Assembly (NCBI RefSeq): GCF_024734405.1
Contig: NZ_CP059556.1
Span: forward strand, 4,402,001 to 4,466,000
DNA from: Saccharopolyspora gregorii
Lineage (GTDB): Bacteria > Actinomycetota > Actinomycetes > Mycobacteriales > Pseudonocardiaceae
DNA: 64,000 nt
Reading direction: 5' to 3'
The notes beneath the pieces were generated by a model. It was given only the letters and a program-made list of their open reading frames with translations. It searched no databases and was not told the DNA's origin. Shown here one piece after another: positions 47,324 to 57,049 of this stretch. The first letter of the stretch is position 1, and the number at the start of each line of letters is the position of its first letter. The translations under genes were made by a program, and so were the position numbers.

Positions 47324-48528
47324 CAGCGCCGCTTCTTCCCGGTCGGGCGGCTGGACTTGCCCGCGGGCCGCCGCCGGTTCTGCGGGGCGTCGGAGCGCTT
47401 GCCCGCGGCGCTGGACGCGCCGGCCAGGGTCCGCTCCGAGCTCTCCTCGGCCTGCTCGTCCGCCGGCTCGCCGGTCTCCTTCGCGGAACCGCGCTCCCGC
47501 CGCTGGGCGACCTTCGCCGCCTGCTGCCGGTACCGGCGGTCCCGCATCTTGAAGTCCACCAGCAGCGGCGTCGCCAGGAAGATCGACGACACCACACCGG
47601 CGATCATGCCGACCAGCTGCACCAGCGCCAGGTCCCGCAGCACGCCCACGCCCAGCAGCCAGGCGCCGACCACGAGCAGGCCGATCACCGGCAGCAGCGC
47701 GATCACCGAGGTGTTGATGGAGCGCATCAGCGTCTGGTTCACCGCGAGGTTCGCGGCCTCCGGATAGCTGCGGCGGGTCAGGCCGAGCAGCCCGCGGGTG
47801 TTCTCCTTCACCTTGTCGAACACCACGACCGTGTCGTACAGCGAGAACCCGAGGATCGTGAGCAGGCCGATCACCGTGCTCGGCGTGACCTCGAAGCCGG
47901 TGAGCGCGTAGATGCCCGCGGTGACCACCACGTCGTGCAGCAGCGCGATCAGCGCCGCCACCGCCATCCAGCGCTCGAAGTAGAACGCGAGGAACACCGT
48001 CACCAGCACCAGGAACACGCCCAGCGCCAGCAGCGCCTGCTGGGTGATCTCCCCGCCCCAGGTGCCGCTGACCGCGCTGTCGCTGACCGCGGCCGGGCTC
48101 GGCTCGCCGTCGGCGCCCAGCGGCTGGAGCCGCTGGAACATCGTCTCCTTGACCTCGGAGACCTGCGCGGTGTTCAGCGACTCGGTTCGGACCTGGATGG
48201 TCTGGCTGTTCGCGGTGCCCACCAGCTGCACCGTCTCGGCCGGGTGCCCGAGCGCTTCGGTGAACGCCTCCTGCACCTGGTCCTCGCTGATCGGGCCCTG
48301 CGCGCCGACGGCCGGGACCTGCAGCTTGGTGCCGCCCTCGAAGTCGATGCCCAGGTTGAAGCCCTTGAGGCCCATCGCGCCGATGCACACCAGCACCAGC
48401 AGCCCGAGGGACACGTACCAGCGCATGCGCTTGCCGACGATGTCGAAGGCGCCGTTGCCGATGTAGAGGCGTTCGAAGACGCTCGCGCGCCGGTTTCCGC
48501 CGTCGCCGGCGGTGCTGTGGATGACCAC
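47323..48528 (-). CDS. secF: Protein translocase subunit SecF
   Basis: RND-type partner of SecD that uses proton motive force to help release secreted proteins. The 401-aa protein has six membrane segments, the first near residue 35 (WYVSLGLLVLVCIGAMG), the periplasmic FNLGIDFEGGTKLQ, and the cytoplasm-facing TVIGLLTILGFSLYDTVVVFDKVKEN. GTG 48528 has AAGGAGG seven bases upstream, partly in the secD end. The C-terminal tail is long, basic and disordered. Confidence 0.96.
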   Translation of the reverse strand: MVIHSTAGDGGNRRASVFERLYIGNGAFDIVGKRMRWYVSLGLLVLVCIGAMGLKGFNLGIDFEGGTKLQVPAVGAQGPISEDQVQEAFTEALGHPAETVQLVGTANSQTIQVRTESLNTAQVSEVKETMFQRLQPLGADGEPSPAAVSDSAVSGTWGGEITQQALLALGVFLVLVTVFLAFYFERWMAVAALIALLHDVVVTAGIYALTGFEVTPSTVIGLLTILGFSLYDTVVVFDKVKENTRGLLGLTRRSYPEAANLAVNQTLMRSINTSVIALLPVIGLLVVGAWLLGVGVLRDLALVQLVGMIAGVVSSIFLATPLLVDFKMRDRRYRQQAAKVAQRRERGSAKETGEPADEQAEESSERTLAGASSAAGKRSDAPQNRRRPAGKSSRPTGKKRR

Positions 48529-48530
48529 CG

Positions 48531-50117
48531 TCAGGCCTCCTTCGCGCTGGAAGCACCCCGGGAGCGCGCGGAGCGCTGCTGGGCGGCGTAGCGCTGCGTC
48601 GCGCCGAGGCCGGACACCGAGGGCTTGGACAGGAACTTGTTCTTCGACGCCAGCGCCACCAGCGGGTGCGTCACCAGGAACACCACGACGAGGTCGAGCA
48701 CCGTCGACATGCCGAGGGTGAACGCGAAGCCCTTCACCTGGCCGACCGCGAGCACGTAGAGCACGGCCGCGGCCAGGAAGCTCACCGCGTCGGCGGACAG
48801 GATGGTGCGCCGCGCCCGGGTCCACGCCCTGGGCACCGCGGAGCGGAAGGTCCGGCCCTCGCGGATCTCGTCCTTGAGCCGTTCGAAGAACACGATGAAC
48901 GAGTCGGCGGTGATGCCGATCGCCACGATGAACCCGGCGATGCCCGCCAGGTCGAGGGTGAAGCCGATCCACCGCCCGAGCAGCACGAGCACGCCGTAGA
49001 CGATGCCGCCGGAGAGCACCAGCGACAGCACCGTGAGCACCCCGAGCAGCCGGTAGTAGGCGAGGCAGTACACCGCGACCAGGAACAGCCCGATGCCACC
49101 GGCGATCAGACCGGCTTCCAGCGCGGCCACGCCCATCGTCGCGGACACCGTCTCGGCCTCGGACTGGTCGAACGCCAGCGGCAGCGAGCCGTACTTGAGC
49201 ACGTCGGCCAGGTCCGTCGCGGTCTGCTGGTTGAAGTCGCCGCTGATGGAGGCGTTGCCGCCGAGCAGCGCCTCGTTGATCCGCGGTGCGGAGACGACCT
49301 CGCCGTCGAGCACGAACGCGGCCTGCTGGCCGACGTTGGCGGAGGTGAAGTCCGCCCAGCGCTTGCCGCCGTCACCGGTGAAGTCCAGGCTCACCGTCCA
49401 GTTCGGCTCCTGCTGGTTCGGCGGCTGCGCCGCCGCGTTGGCGATGTCGGTGCCTTCCATGAACACCGGCTCCAGCACGTACTTCTGCGCCTTCTGCTGG
49501 TCGCAGGCGACCAGCGGGAGCTTCGGGTCGGCGTTGCCGCGCAACGGGTCCTCGACGTTGCAGTCCAGCGCTCCGAGCGCCTCCATCTGCACGTTCGGGT
49601 CGGTGCTCTGCCGGGTCTTCTTCGCCTCTTCGATCGCCGCCTGCTGGGCTTCGGGGTCGGCGGGCTGCTGGGCGTGGGCGCCCTGCGGGGCGGTGCCGGA
49701 GGGCTGGCCAGGCTGCGGCGGCGGGGCCTGCGCGGGCGCCACCATGTTCGGCACGACCTTGCGGAAGCTCAGCTCCGCGGTCTGGCCGAGCTGCTTGGCC
49801 TGGTCGCCGCCCTCACCGGGCACGGTGATCACCAGGTTGGAGCCGTCGAGGTTCACCTCGGAACCGCTGATGCCCATGCCGTTGACGCGGGTCTCGATGA
49901 TCTGGCGCGCCTGGGCCAGCGACTCCTGCGTCGGCGGCCGGCCGTCCGGGGTGCGCGCGGTGAGCGTCACCCGGGTGCCGCCCTGGAGATCGATGCCCAG
50001 CTTCGGGTCGGGCTTCTGATCGCCGGTGAGGAATACCAATCCGTACAACGCCACGACGATCAGCGCGAAGATCGCGAGGTAACGCCCTGGGCGGATCTGC
50101 CCGGCCGGAGGTGCCAC
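48531..50117 (-). CDS. secD: Protein translocase subunit SecD
   Basis: The 528-aa partner of SecF. The first membrane segment is YLAIFALIVVALYGLVF, then the signature KLGIDLQGGTRVTLTAR, a large periplasmic domain with a Pro/Gln/Ala-rich insert (about residues 140-180), then GIVYGVLVLLGRWIGFTLDLAGIAGFIVAIGITADSFIV in blocks. GTG 50117 matches the mycobacterial N terminus. It precedes secF by two bases, the usual operon with yajC upstream. Confidence 0.96.
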   Translation of the reverse strand: MAPPAGQIRPGRYLAIFALIVVALYGLVFLTGDQKPDPKLGIDLQGGTRVTLTARTPDGRPPTQESLAQARQIIETRVNGMGISGSEVNLDGSNLVITVPGEGGDQAKQLGQTAELSFRKVVPNMVAPAQAPPPQPGQPSGTAPQGAHAQQPADPEAQQAAIEEAKKTRQSTDPNVQMEALGALDCNVEDPLRGNADPKLPLVACDQQKAQKYVLEPVFMEGTDIANAAAQPPNQQEPNWTVSLDFTGDGGKRWADFTSANVGQQAAFVLDGEVVSAPRINEALLGGNASISGDFNQQTATDLADVLKYGSLPLAFDQSEAETVSATMGVAALEAGLIAGGIGLFLVAVYCLAYYRLLGVLTVLSLVLSGGIVYGVLVLLGRWIGFTLDLAGIAGFIVAIGITADSFIVFFERLKDEIREGRTFRSAVPRAWTRARRTILSADAVSFLAAAVLYVLAVGQVKGFAFTLGMSTVLDLVVVFLVTHPLVALASKNKFLSKPSVSGLGATQRYAAQQRSARSRGASSAKEA

Positions 50118-50673
50118 GGTGCGTCGGTCTCCTGTCCACTGTCTACGGAATGCGGGCGGGACATCGGCACGCGCAGGGCGGAGCGCCCGCGATCTGATGC
50201 CCCGGATGATCGGCCGCTCCAGGTGTCCCCGGAACGGCCGTTGATCACAGTACGCGCCCGAACAGCACGAGCACGCCGCACGATCTGGGAAGGCCCGCGA
50301 CCAGTCTGCCAGGCGGGTGGTGCGGACGGACGCGAGGGGCGGCCGCGCGGGGCCGCGAACTGGGGATATCGCCCGAGTCGGGCGCGGACCGGCGGATCCG
50401 GCGGAGTTCGGCGCGGTTCGTAAACCCGCCACGCCGGTGCTCGGCGGAGGTCCGCTTCGGCCGCTCGGCGGAACGCGGGCGTGCCGGGGAGGTGCGCGCG
50501 GCTGCGCCGGGGCGCGCGGCGGGCTGGCGTCCCGCGGCTGAGCCGGGGCGCGCGGCGGGCCGGAGTCGCCGCCTGGCGTGGGCGGCGACTCGACGGCTCC
50601 GCCGGACAGCCCGCGGTCGGGCCGGTCCGGGAACGCGGCGGCCAGGCCGGTGCGGTCACCGGCCGTACCGGAT
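50118..50673. other. Intergenic 556 bp between yajC and secD
   Basis: Very GC-rich, no credible gene on either strand. It contains an imperfect direct repeat of about 27 bp (GCTGCGCCGGGGCGCGCGGC at 50501 and GCTGAGCCGGGGCGCGCGGC about 36 bases later). The proximal part should contain the leader of secD. Other actinobacteria have a much shorter gap here. Confidence 0.5.
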
Positions 50674-51093
50674 TCAGCTGGTCTTCTGCTTCTCGATCGG
50701 CTCGGCGATCTGCGCGGAGGACTCGGAGGTCGCGTCGGTGGCGTCCTTCTGCTCGCCCTCGGCCTCCTTCGCCTCGGCCGCCGGGGCGGCCTCGTCCTGC
50801 TCGGTCGCGGGGGCCTCGGCGGCCTCCTCGGTGGTGACCTTCTCGCGGACGGCGGCACGCACCCAGGTGGTGACGACGCCCGGCGCGATCTCCAGGTCGA
50901 TGCTGTCGTCCGCGCTGGACACCACGGTGCCGAACAGCCCGGAGGTCGTCATCACCCGGTCACCCGCGGTCAGCGAGTTCTGCAGCTTCTGCTGCTCCTG
51001 CACGGCCCGCTTCTGCTTGCGCGCCTGCAAGAACATCGGCACGGCCAGCAGCACGATCAGCAGCGGCAGAAACAAGGATTCGAAAGACATCAT
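50674..51093 (-). CDS. yajC: Preprotein translocase subunit YajC
   Basis: Single-pass accessory subunit of SecDF. The 139-aa protein has the membrane segment FLPLLIVLLAVPMFLQARKQ at residues 7-26, the conserved core LTAGDRVMTTSGLFGTVVS, and a long Glu/Ala-rich acidic tail of about 50 residues, typical of actinobacterial YajC. Start is ATG 51093 or the next ATG, 51090; GGAGC lies just upstream. Confidence 0.92.
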   Translation of the reverse strand: MMSFESLFLPLLIVLLAVPMFLQARKQKRAVQEQQKLQNSLTAGDRVMTTSGLFGTVVSSADDSIDLEIAPGVVTTWVRAAVREKVTTEEAAEAPATEQDEAAPAAEAKEAEGEQKDATDATSESSAQIAEPIEKQKTS

Positions 51094-51333
51094 GCTCCGT
51101 TTCGGCGGACGCCGTGGGATTCGCCCGACCACCAGCCGGGGCGCCCGAATTGTTCGGATGTAGCGCTTCCAGTGTGCCAGCCGTGTCGATGGGCGCGCCG
51201 CCGCCCACTGGCCACGCGGGCCGAACCGGGCTTCGGCGGCGGCCATCGGGGCCGTCGACGCCGCGCAGCCTATCGCCCGCGGGGTGGCCGGTCTCACAGC
51301 CCACCTGCCGCCGGAACCGCCCCGCGGCGGCCG

Positions 51334-52443
51334 CTACTCGAACAGCACGGCCTGCGATTCGCCCGGCGCGTGCGGCGGCGGGGTCAGGCCCACGTGCTGC
51401 CAGGCGGCGACGGTCGCGACCCGGCCGCGCGAGGTGCGGGCGAGCATCCCCGCGCGCACCAGGTACGGCTCGCAGACCTCCTCGACCGTGCTCGGCTCCT
51501 CCCCCACCGCGACGGCGATGGTGGTGATCCCGACCGGACCGCCGTGGAAGGAGCGCACCAGCGCCGAGAGCACCGCGCGGTCCAGCCGGTCCAGGCCGAA
51601 CTCGTCCACGTCGTAGACCTCCAGCGCGGACCGCGCCACCTCCAGCGTGACCGCGCCGTCGGCGCGCACCTCCGCGTAGTCGCGGACCCGGCGCAGCAGC
51701 CGGTTCGCGATGCGGGGCGTCCCCCGGGAGCGGCGGGCGATCTCGACGGCACCGTCCGGGCGCAGGTCCACGCCGAGGATCCCGGCGGAGCGGCGCACCA
51801 CCAGCTCCAGCTCGGCGGGCGAGTAGAACTCCATGTGCGCGGTGAACCCGAACCGGTCCCGCAGCGGGCCGGTCAGCGTCCCGGACCGGGTGGTGGCGCC
51901 GACCAGCGTGAACGGCGCGATCTCCAGCGGGATGCTGGTCGCGCCCGGGCCCTTGCCGACCACGACGTCGACCCGGTAGTCCTCCATCGCCAGGTACAGC
52001 ATCTCCTCGGCGGGGCGGGCGATGCGGTGGATCTCGTCGATGAACAGCACATCGCCCTCGGCGAGGTTCGACAGCATCGCCGCCAGGTCGCCGGGCCGTT
52101 CCAGCGCGGGCCCCGAGGTCACCCGGATCGCGGAGCCCAGCTCCGCCGCCATGATCATCGCGAGGCTGGTCTTGCCGAGCCCGGGCGGGCCGGAGAACAG
52201 CACGTGGTCGGGCTGCTCGCGGCGGTTGAGCGCGCCGTGCAGCACCAGTTGCAGCTGCTCGCGCACGCGGGGCTGGCCGACGAACTCGCTGAGCCTGCGC
52301 GGGCGCAGCGTGCTCTCCACGTCCTGCTCGGCCGGTTCCTGCTGCGGGTCCAGCGGCGCCTCGCCGGGCAGCGCCTGCCGGGCCGGGAGCTGGCCGGGCA
52401 GGAGTCCCGCGTGCGGGTCCTCGTCCTCGTGCGGAGCGCTCAT
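51334..52443 (-). CDS. ruvB: Holliday junction branch-migration ATPase RuvB
   Basis: AAA+ motor of 369 aa driving branch migration with RuvA. Walker [12 protein letters not shown] (about residue 83), Walker [11 protein letters not shown], sensor [10 protein letters not shown], arginine finger region LRDRFGF, and the C-terminal winged helix with [15 protein letters not shown]. The N terminus has an extra 45-residue acidic extension. The ATG overlaps the ruvA stop by four bases. Confidence 0.97.
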   Translation of the reverse strand: MSAPHEDEDPHAGLLPGQLPARQALPGEAPLDPQQEPAEQDVESTLRPRRLSEFVGQPRVREQLQLVLHGALNRREQPDHVLFSGPPGLGKTSLAMIMAAELGSAIRVTSGPALERPGDLAAMLSNLAEGDVLFIDEIHRIARPAEEMLYLAMEDYRVDVVVGKGPGATSIPLEIAPFTLVGATTRSGTLTGPLRDRFGFTAHMEFYSPAELELVVRRSAGILGVDLRPDGAVEIARRSRGTPRIANRLLRRVRDYAEVRADGAVTLEVARSALEVYDVDEFGLDRLDRAVLSALVRSFHGGPVGITTIAVAVGEEPSTVEEVCEPYLVRAGMLARTSRGRVATVAAWQHVGLTPPPHAPGESQAVLFE

Positions 52444-53042
52444 CGCGGGCCCAGCGCGGCCAGCGCCTTGCGCAGCACGGCGGAGGTGTCGGCGGGCGCG
52501 CCGTCGGCGGCGAGCACGGCTTCCACGCTCTGCTCGGCCTGCTTCGCGGAGAACCCGAGGCCCACCAGCGCTTCGGCGACCTCGGTGCGGACCCGGCCGC
52601 GGTCCGGGGCGCCGGGCAGCTCGCCGGAGCCGTTCCCGGCGAGGGTGCCGACCTTGTCCCGCAGCTCCAGGATCAGCCGCTCGGCGCTCTTCTTCCCGAT
52701 GCCGGGCACCTGGGTGAGCGTGGTGAGGTTGCCGTCCGCGAGCGCGTGGCACAGCTGGTCCGGCGAGAGCACCGCCAGCGTCGCCAGCGCCAGCCGCGGC
52801 CCCACCCCGGACGCGGTCTGCAGCAGCACGAACAGGTCGCGCGCCTCCGGGTCGGCGAAGCCGTACAGGGTCAGCGAGTCCTCCCGCACGACGAGCGTCG
52901 TCGCCAGCAGCACCTCCTCGCCGCGGCGCAGCCCCGCGAGCGTGGCGGGCGTGGCGTGCACGGCGTGCCCGAGGCCGCCCACGTCGATCACGGCGTGGTC
53001 CAGCCCGATCGAGAGCACCGGCCCGCGTACCGAAGCGATCAT
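52440..53042 (-). CDS. ruvA: Holliday junction-binding subunit RuvA
   Basis: Tetrameric junction-binding protein of 200 aa. OB-fold domain [12 protein letters not shown], tandem helix-hairpin-helix motifs in [21 protein letters not shown] and [23 protein letters not shown], and domain III ending [16 protein letters not shown]. The ATG overlaps the ruvC stop by four bases, so ruvC-A-B are coupled. Confidence 0.97.
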   Translation of the reverse strand: MIASVRGPVLSIGLDHAVIDVGGLGHAVHATPATLAGLRRGEEVLLATTLVVREDSLTLYGFADPEARDLFVLLQTASGVGPRLALATLAVLSPDQLCHALADGNLTTLTQVPGIGKKSAERLILELRDKVGTLAGNGSGELPGAPDRGRVRTEVAEALVGLGFSAKQAEQSVEAVLAADGAPADTSAVLRKALAALGPR

Positions 53043-53626
53043 CCTGTGAGGTCTCCTCTGCCTGCCGGGGGACGCCGCGCGTCCCGCAGCCGTTGCCGGT
53101 GCGCCTTGGCCAGTTCCGCGGCCTTCGCCTCCGCCGCGGCCAGCCGCGAGCTCATCGGCGCCCGCCACAGGTGGCAGACGGCGAGGGCGAGCGCGTCGGC
53201 GGCGTCGGCGGGCCGGGGTGCTTCGCTGAGCCCGAGGACCTTGGTGACCATGAGCGTCACCTGCCGCTTGTCCGCGCGACCGGAGCCGCTGATGGCGGCC
53301 TTGACCTCGCTCGGCGTGTGGAACGCGACCGGCAGCCCGCGGCGGGCGGCGGCCAGCGCCACCACCCCGGAGGCCTGCGCGGTGCCCATCACCGAGCGCA
53401 CGTTGTGCTGGCTGAACACCCGCTCGATGGCCACCACCTCGGGCTGGTGCGCGTCCATCCACTGCTCGACGGCGTCGGCGACCGCCTTGAGCCGCATGGG
53501 CAGCTCGTCACCGGGCGGGGTGCGCACGACGCCGACGGCGACGCAGGAGATGTGCCGGTTCCGGCCGCCGTCCACCACGCCGATCCCGCAGCGGGTCAGC
53601 CCGGGGTCGACTCCCAGCACGCGCAC
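53039..53626 (-). CDS. ruvC: Holliday junction resolvase RuvC
   Basis: RNase H-fold endonuclease of 195 aa that resolves junctions. The catalytic Asp is in [15 protein letters not shown], the Glu in [12 protein letters not shown], and the C-terminal Asp pair in [16 protein letters not shown] 53626 follows GAGGAGG at ideal spacing; the frame continues to 53662, but that part is not homologous. Confidence 0.96.
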   Translation of the reverse strand: MRVLGVDPGLTRCGIGVVDGGRNRHISCVAVGVVRTPPGDELPMRLKAVADAVEQWMDAHQPEVVAIERVFSQHNVRSVMGTAQASGVVALAAARRGLPVAFHTPSEVKAAISGSGRADKRQVTLMVTKVLGLSEAPRPADAADALALAVCHLWRAPMSSRLAAAEAKAAELAKAHRQRLRDARRPPAGRGDLTG

Positions 53627-53757
53627 GACTTCCTCCTCGGCCTTCAGCTCACCCGGGAACACCCGTTCGACACTCTAGCGCCCGCGCGGCCCCGCACCCG
53701 GCACGACACACCCGATGATCACCCGTCCGCGCGCCGCGCGCCGCACCGCCCCCGCGG

Positions 53758-54264
53758 TCACGGGCCGTCGACGCCGGGCGTCCACCGCTCCGGGGCGCCG
53801 CTCTCGGTCAGCACCGGCTGGTACTCGGCGAACCCGCCGGGCGCGTCCGGTTGCCACGGAAAGGTGCCGTCCGGCGCGGCGACGATCAGCTGCACCGCCG
53901 GGAAGTCCGCTCCCTTGTAGACGGCGAACGCGCTGCCCAGGTACTCCGGGTAGTGCCGCTTCGCGATCCGCTCGAAGGTGACCGGGCAGCCCTCCAGGAA
54001 TCCCGCGTACAGCTGCCCGGGGCTGAACCGCTCGCCGCCGGAGACCCGCGCGACGTAGGTGTCCACCACCGCCTGCGCCACGTCCCGGGGCAGGCCGATC
54101 ACCACGACCTCGGGTTTGCCGAAGCGTCGCCACGCCCCGACGGAGAACGCGTGGGCGGCGCCGCTGTCGTCCGCCGCCACGTGCACCACGGCGGCGCCGT
54201 GCCGCTCCGCGGTGTCCACCAACCACTGCCGCAGCTGCTCTTCCGTCTCCGCCACGGGCGCCAT
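53758..54264 (-). CDS. DUF4262 family protein
   Basis: A soluble 168-aa protein resembling DUF4262: AFSVGAWRRFGKPEVVVIGLPRDVAQAVVDTYV is the family's core, given here in pieces (GKPEVVVIGLP, VAQAVVDTYV). Function unknown. The start is ATG 54264 (MAPVAETEEQ); ATG 54279 is an alternative. It lies between ruvC and yebC on the same strand, separated by gaps of about 90-130 bases, so it may be an accessory insertion in the ruv-yebC block. Confidence 0.72.
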   Translation of the reverse strand: MAPVAETEEQLRQWLVDTAERHGAAVVHVAADDSGAAHAFSVGAWRRFGKPEVVVIGLPRDVAQAVVDTYVARVSGGERFSPGQLYAGFLEGCPVTFERIAKRHYPEYLGSAFAVYKGADFPAVQLIVAAPDGTFPWQPDAPGGFAEYQPVLTESGAPERWTPGVDGP

Positions 54265-54350
54265 TCTGCCGATTCTCATCCGATCGGGGGAGCCCCGGGG
54301 ACCGGTGGCGCGGGCCGCGCCGCCGGGTGCCGGCGCGTCCCGCGCGCCGA

Positions 54351-55103
54351 TCAGGCGTTCAGCTCCGCCATGACCTCGTCGGAGGCGTCGAAGTTGGCGT
54401 AGACGTTCTGCACGTCGTCGCAGTCCTCCAGCGCGTCGATCAGCTTGAAGACCTTGCGCGCGCCCTCCGCGTCCAGCGGGACGTTCACCGAGGCCAGGAA
54501 GCTCAGCTCCGAGGAGTCGTACTCGATCTCGGCCGCCTGCACCGCCTTGCGGACCTCGACCAGGTCGGTCGGCTCGCACAGCACCTCGAAGCTCTCGCCG
54601 AGGTCGTTGACCTCCTCGGCACCCGCCTCCAGCACCGCGCCGAGCACGTCGTCCTCGGTGAGCCCGTTCTTCGGCACGATCAGCACGCCGCGCCGGGAGA
54701 ACATGTACGACACCGAGCCCGCGTCGGCCATCGAACCGCCGTTGCGGGTCATCGCGGTGCGGACCTCGCCCGCGGCGCGGTTCTTGTTGTCGGTGAGGCA
54801 CTCGACCAGCACCGCGACGCCGTTCGGGCCGTAGCCCTCGTACATCAGGGTCTGCCAGTCGGCGCCGCCGGCCTCTTCGCCGCCACCGCGCTTGCGGGCG
54901 CGCTCGATGTTGTCGACCGGCACCGAGTTCTTGCGCGCCTTCTGCATGGCGTCGTAGAGGGTCGGGTTGCCGTCCGGGTCTCCCCCGCCGGTCCGCGCCG
55001 CGACCTCCACGTTCTTGATGAGCTTCGCGAAGAGCTTGCCGCGCTTGGCGTCGACGGCGGCCTTCTTGTGCTTGGTGGTGGCCCACTTGGAGTGGCCGCT
55101 CAT
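54351..55103 (-). CDS. yebC: YebC/PmpR-family transcriptional or translational regulator
   Basis: A 250-aa protein with the family N terminus [20 protein letters not shown], then [25 protein letters not shown] and the acidic C terminus [13 protein letters not shown]. YebC proteins were taken as transcription regulators and more recently as ribosome-associated factors relieving polyproline stalls, which would link it to EF-P in the same window. Placed between pdxT and ruvC as in all relatives. Confidence 0.95.
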   Translation of the reverse strand: MSGHSKWATTKHKKAAVDAKRGKLFAKLIKNVEVAARTGGGDPDGNPTLYDAMQKARKNSVPVDNIERARKRGGGEEAGGADWQTLMYEGYGPNGVAVLVECLTDNKNRAAGEVRTAMTRNGGSMADAGSVSYMFSRRGVLIVPKNGLTEDDVLGAVLEAGAEEVNDLGESFEVLCEPTDLVEVRKAVQAAEIEYDSSELSFLASVNVPLDAEGARKVFKLIDALEDCDDVQNVYANFDASDEVMAELNA

Positions 55104-55148
55104 CTTTCCTCCGTCTTTCCACGCCGTCGCAGGCGAGACCCGGGGCCT

Positions 55149-55778
55149 TCAGCCTGCGCGAACGGTCTGCACGAAATGCCGGTGCACGCGCTCGTCGCCG
55201 TGGACCAGTTCCGGGTGGAAGCTGGTGGCGAGCACGCGCCCCTGCTGAACCGCGACGATCCTACCGGCGGCGGCCGGGTCGTCTGATGCGCGCGGGGTGA
55301 CCTCGGCCAGCACCCGCACCTGCGGGCCGATGCGCTCCACCCACGGGGCGCGGATGAACACCGCGTGCACCGGGCCGTCGACCCCGGCGAAGTCGAGGTC
55401 GGCCTCGAACGAATCGACCTGCCTGCCGAACGCGTTGCGGCGCACGGTCATGTCGAGCGCGCCGAGCGGCGTGATGCCCGCTTCGGCACCGCCCAGCACC
55501 TCACCGGCCAGCAGCACCATGCCGGCGCAGGAACCGTAGGCGGGCAGGCCGTCGGCGATCCGCTGCCGCAGCGGTTCGAACAGCTCGAAGGAGTGCAACA
55601 ACCGGCTCGTGGTCGTCGATTCCCCGCCGGGCAGCACGATGCCGTGCAGGTCCGCGAGTTCCTCGGGCCTGCGCACGGGTTTGGCGACCGCGCCGCTGCG
55701 GTCGAGGGCGCCGAGGTGTTCGGCGACGCCGCCCTGCAGGGCGAGCACGCCGATGACGGGAGCCGCCGCACCATCCAT
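55149..55778 (-). CDS. pdxT: Pyridoxal 5'-phosphate synthase glutaminase subunit
   Basis: Class I glutaminase of about 209 aa that supplies ammonia to PdxS. Catalytic cysteine in [10 protein letters not shown] (about residue 80), glutamine-binding LPGGESTT and the His-Glu dyad in [16 protein letters not shown] 55778 matches the family start ([14 protein letters not shown]); the frame is open to 55844. It follows pdxS after 165 bases, with a hairpin in between. Confidence 0.95.
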   Translation of the reverse strand: MDGAAAPVIGVLALQGGVAEHLGALDRSGAVAKPVRRPEELADLHGIVLPGGESTTTSRLLHSFELFEPLRQRIADGLPAYGSCAGMVLLAGEVLGGAEAGITPLGALDMTVRRNAFGRQVDSFEADLDFAGVDGPVHAVFIRAPWVERIGPQVRVLAEVTPRASDDPAAAGRIVAVQQGRVLATSFHPELVHGDERVHRHFVQTVRAG

Positions 55779-55885
55779 CACGAGTTCTCCGTTCCTGAGT
55801 TCGGCGGGGCCGCTCGACCGGCCCCGACCTGATGGGCCGCCCACCTGCGCTCCGGCGAGGCGCCCGCCTCCTCCGACCGCGCGAG

Positions 55886-55922
55886 CGGCCCACTCGACCG
55901 CGCTGCCCGGTCGAATGGGCCG
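55886..55922 (-). terminator. Intercistronic hairpin between pdxS and pdxT
   Basis: CGGCCCAcTCGACCG (55886-55900) pairs with CGGTCGAaTGGGCCG (55908-55922), 14 bp with one C-A mismatch and a seven-base loop. It may attenuate pdxT relative to pdxS or act as a processing site. Confidence 0.6.
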
Positions 55923-55943
55923 TTCACCTGGTCCGGGGCCGCG

Positions 55944-56849
55944 TCACCAGCCGCGCTGGGCGTAGCGCTGGTCCGCCGGGAGGGAGTCGACGTTGAGGCC
56001 GACCATCGCCTCGCCGAGCCCGCGGGACACCTTCGCGATCACGTCCGGGTCGTCGTAGAAGGTCGTCGCCTTCACGATCGCCTCGGCGCGCTTGGCCGGG
56101 TCGCCGGACTTGAAGATGCCGGAGCCGACGAAGACGCCTTCGGCGCCGAGCTGGCGCATCATCGCCGCGTCCGCCGGGGTGGCGAGCCCACCCGCGGTGA
56201 ACAGCACGACCGGGAGCTTCCCGGCGGCCGCGACCTCCTTGACCAGGGCGACCGGGGCGCGCAGCTCCTTCGCCGCCGCGTACAGCTCCTCCCCGTCGAG
56301 CTGTCCGAGCCTGCGGATCTCGGCGCGGATGGAGCGCATGTGCCGGGTGGCCTCGACGACGTTGCCGGTGCCGGCCTCGCCCTTGGATCGGATCATGGCG
56401 GCGCCCTCGGCGATGCGGCGCAAGGCCTCGCCGAGGTTGGTGGCGCCGCAGACGAACGGGACGGTGAAGTTCCACTTGTCGATGTGCAGCGCCTCGTCGG
56501 CGGGGGTGAGCACCTCGGACTCGTCGATGTAGTCGACGCCGAGGGACTGCAGCACCTGGGCTTCGACGAAGTGGCCGATGCGGGCCTTGGCCATCACGGG
56601 GATGGAGACGGCGTCGACGATGCCCTCGATCATGTCCGGGTCGGACATGCGGGCGACGCCGCCCTGGGCGCGGATGTCGGCCGGGACCCGCTCCAGGGCC
56701 ATCACGGCGACGGCCCCGGCGGCTTCGGCGATCTTCGCCTGCTCCGGGGTCACCACGTCCATGATCACCCCGCCTTTGAGCATCTCCGCCATGCCGCGCT
56801 TCACTCCGTCGGTGCCGGTGGCCTGGGCGGTGGCTGCGGTGTCGGTCAC
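55944..56849 (-). CDS. pdxS: Pyridoxal 5'-phosphate synthase subunit PdxS
   Basis: Dodecameric PLP synthase of 301 aa that joins ribose 5-phosphate, glyceraldehyde 3-phosphate and ammonia. Signatures: [45 protein letters not shown] in pieces (substrate lysine in MAKARIGHF), [21 protein letters not shown] (second lysine region) and [12 protein letters not shown]. Normal length. PdxR-like boxes lie 70-115 bases upstream. Confidence 0.97.
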   Translation of the reverse strand: MTDTAATAQATGTDGVKRGMAEMLKGGVIMDVVTPEQAKIAEAAGAVAVMALERVPADIRAQGGVARMSDPDMIEGIVDAVSIPVMAKARIGHFVEAQVLQSLGVDYIDESEVLTPADEALHIDKWNFTVPFVCGATNLGEALRRIAEGAAMIRSKGEAGTGNVVEATRHMRSIRAEIRRLGQLDGEELYAAAKELRAPVALVKEVAAAGKLPVVLFTAGGLATPADAAMMRQLGAEGVFVGSGIFKSGDPAKRAEAIVKATTFYDDPDVIAKVSRGLGEAMVGLNVDSLPADQRYAQRGW

Positions 56850-56920
56850 GGTCTGCCTTCCCTCGGGGGTCCGGCGCGGCGGCGTGCCGCGCTCTCCCCT
56901 CCGACGCTAGGCCGCAACTG

Positions 56921-56965
56921 GACCACTTCCACGGTCCACTTACCCCTGTTCTCAGTAGTCCACTT
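56921..56965 (-). promoter_or_regulatory. Three PdxR-like boxes upstream of pdxS
   Basis: On the minus strand AAGTGGAC, AAGTGGAC and AAGTGGTC occur in the same orientation at 56965-56958, 56941-56934 and 56928-56921. They fit the AAAGTGGWCTA motif recognised by the MocR-type activator PdxR upstream of pdxST in Corynebacterium. The gaps are 24 and 13 bases between starts. Confidence 0.6.
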
Positions 56966-57049
56966 CGCGATCGGCGCCGGTGAACGGCATTGCACGCAAC
57001 GTCACCCGGGTGTGTGATCGGGGACACAACGACGTCCGAGGGGGCAGCG

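Noticed and set aside
50060-50659. 199-codon minus ORF before secD
   Set aside because: Arg/Pro-rich and overlapping secD's start in another frame; typical GC artefact.
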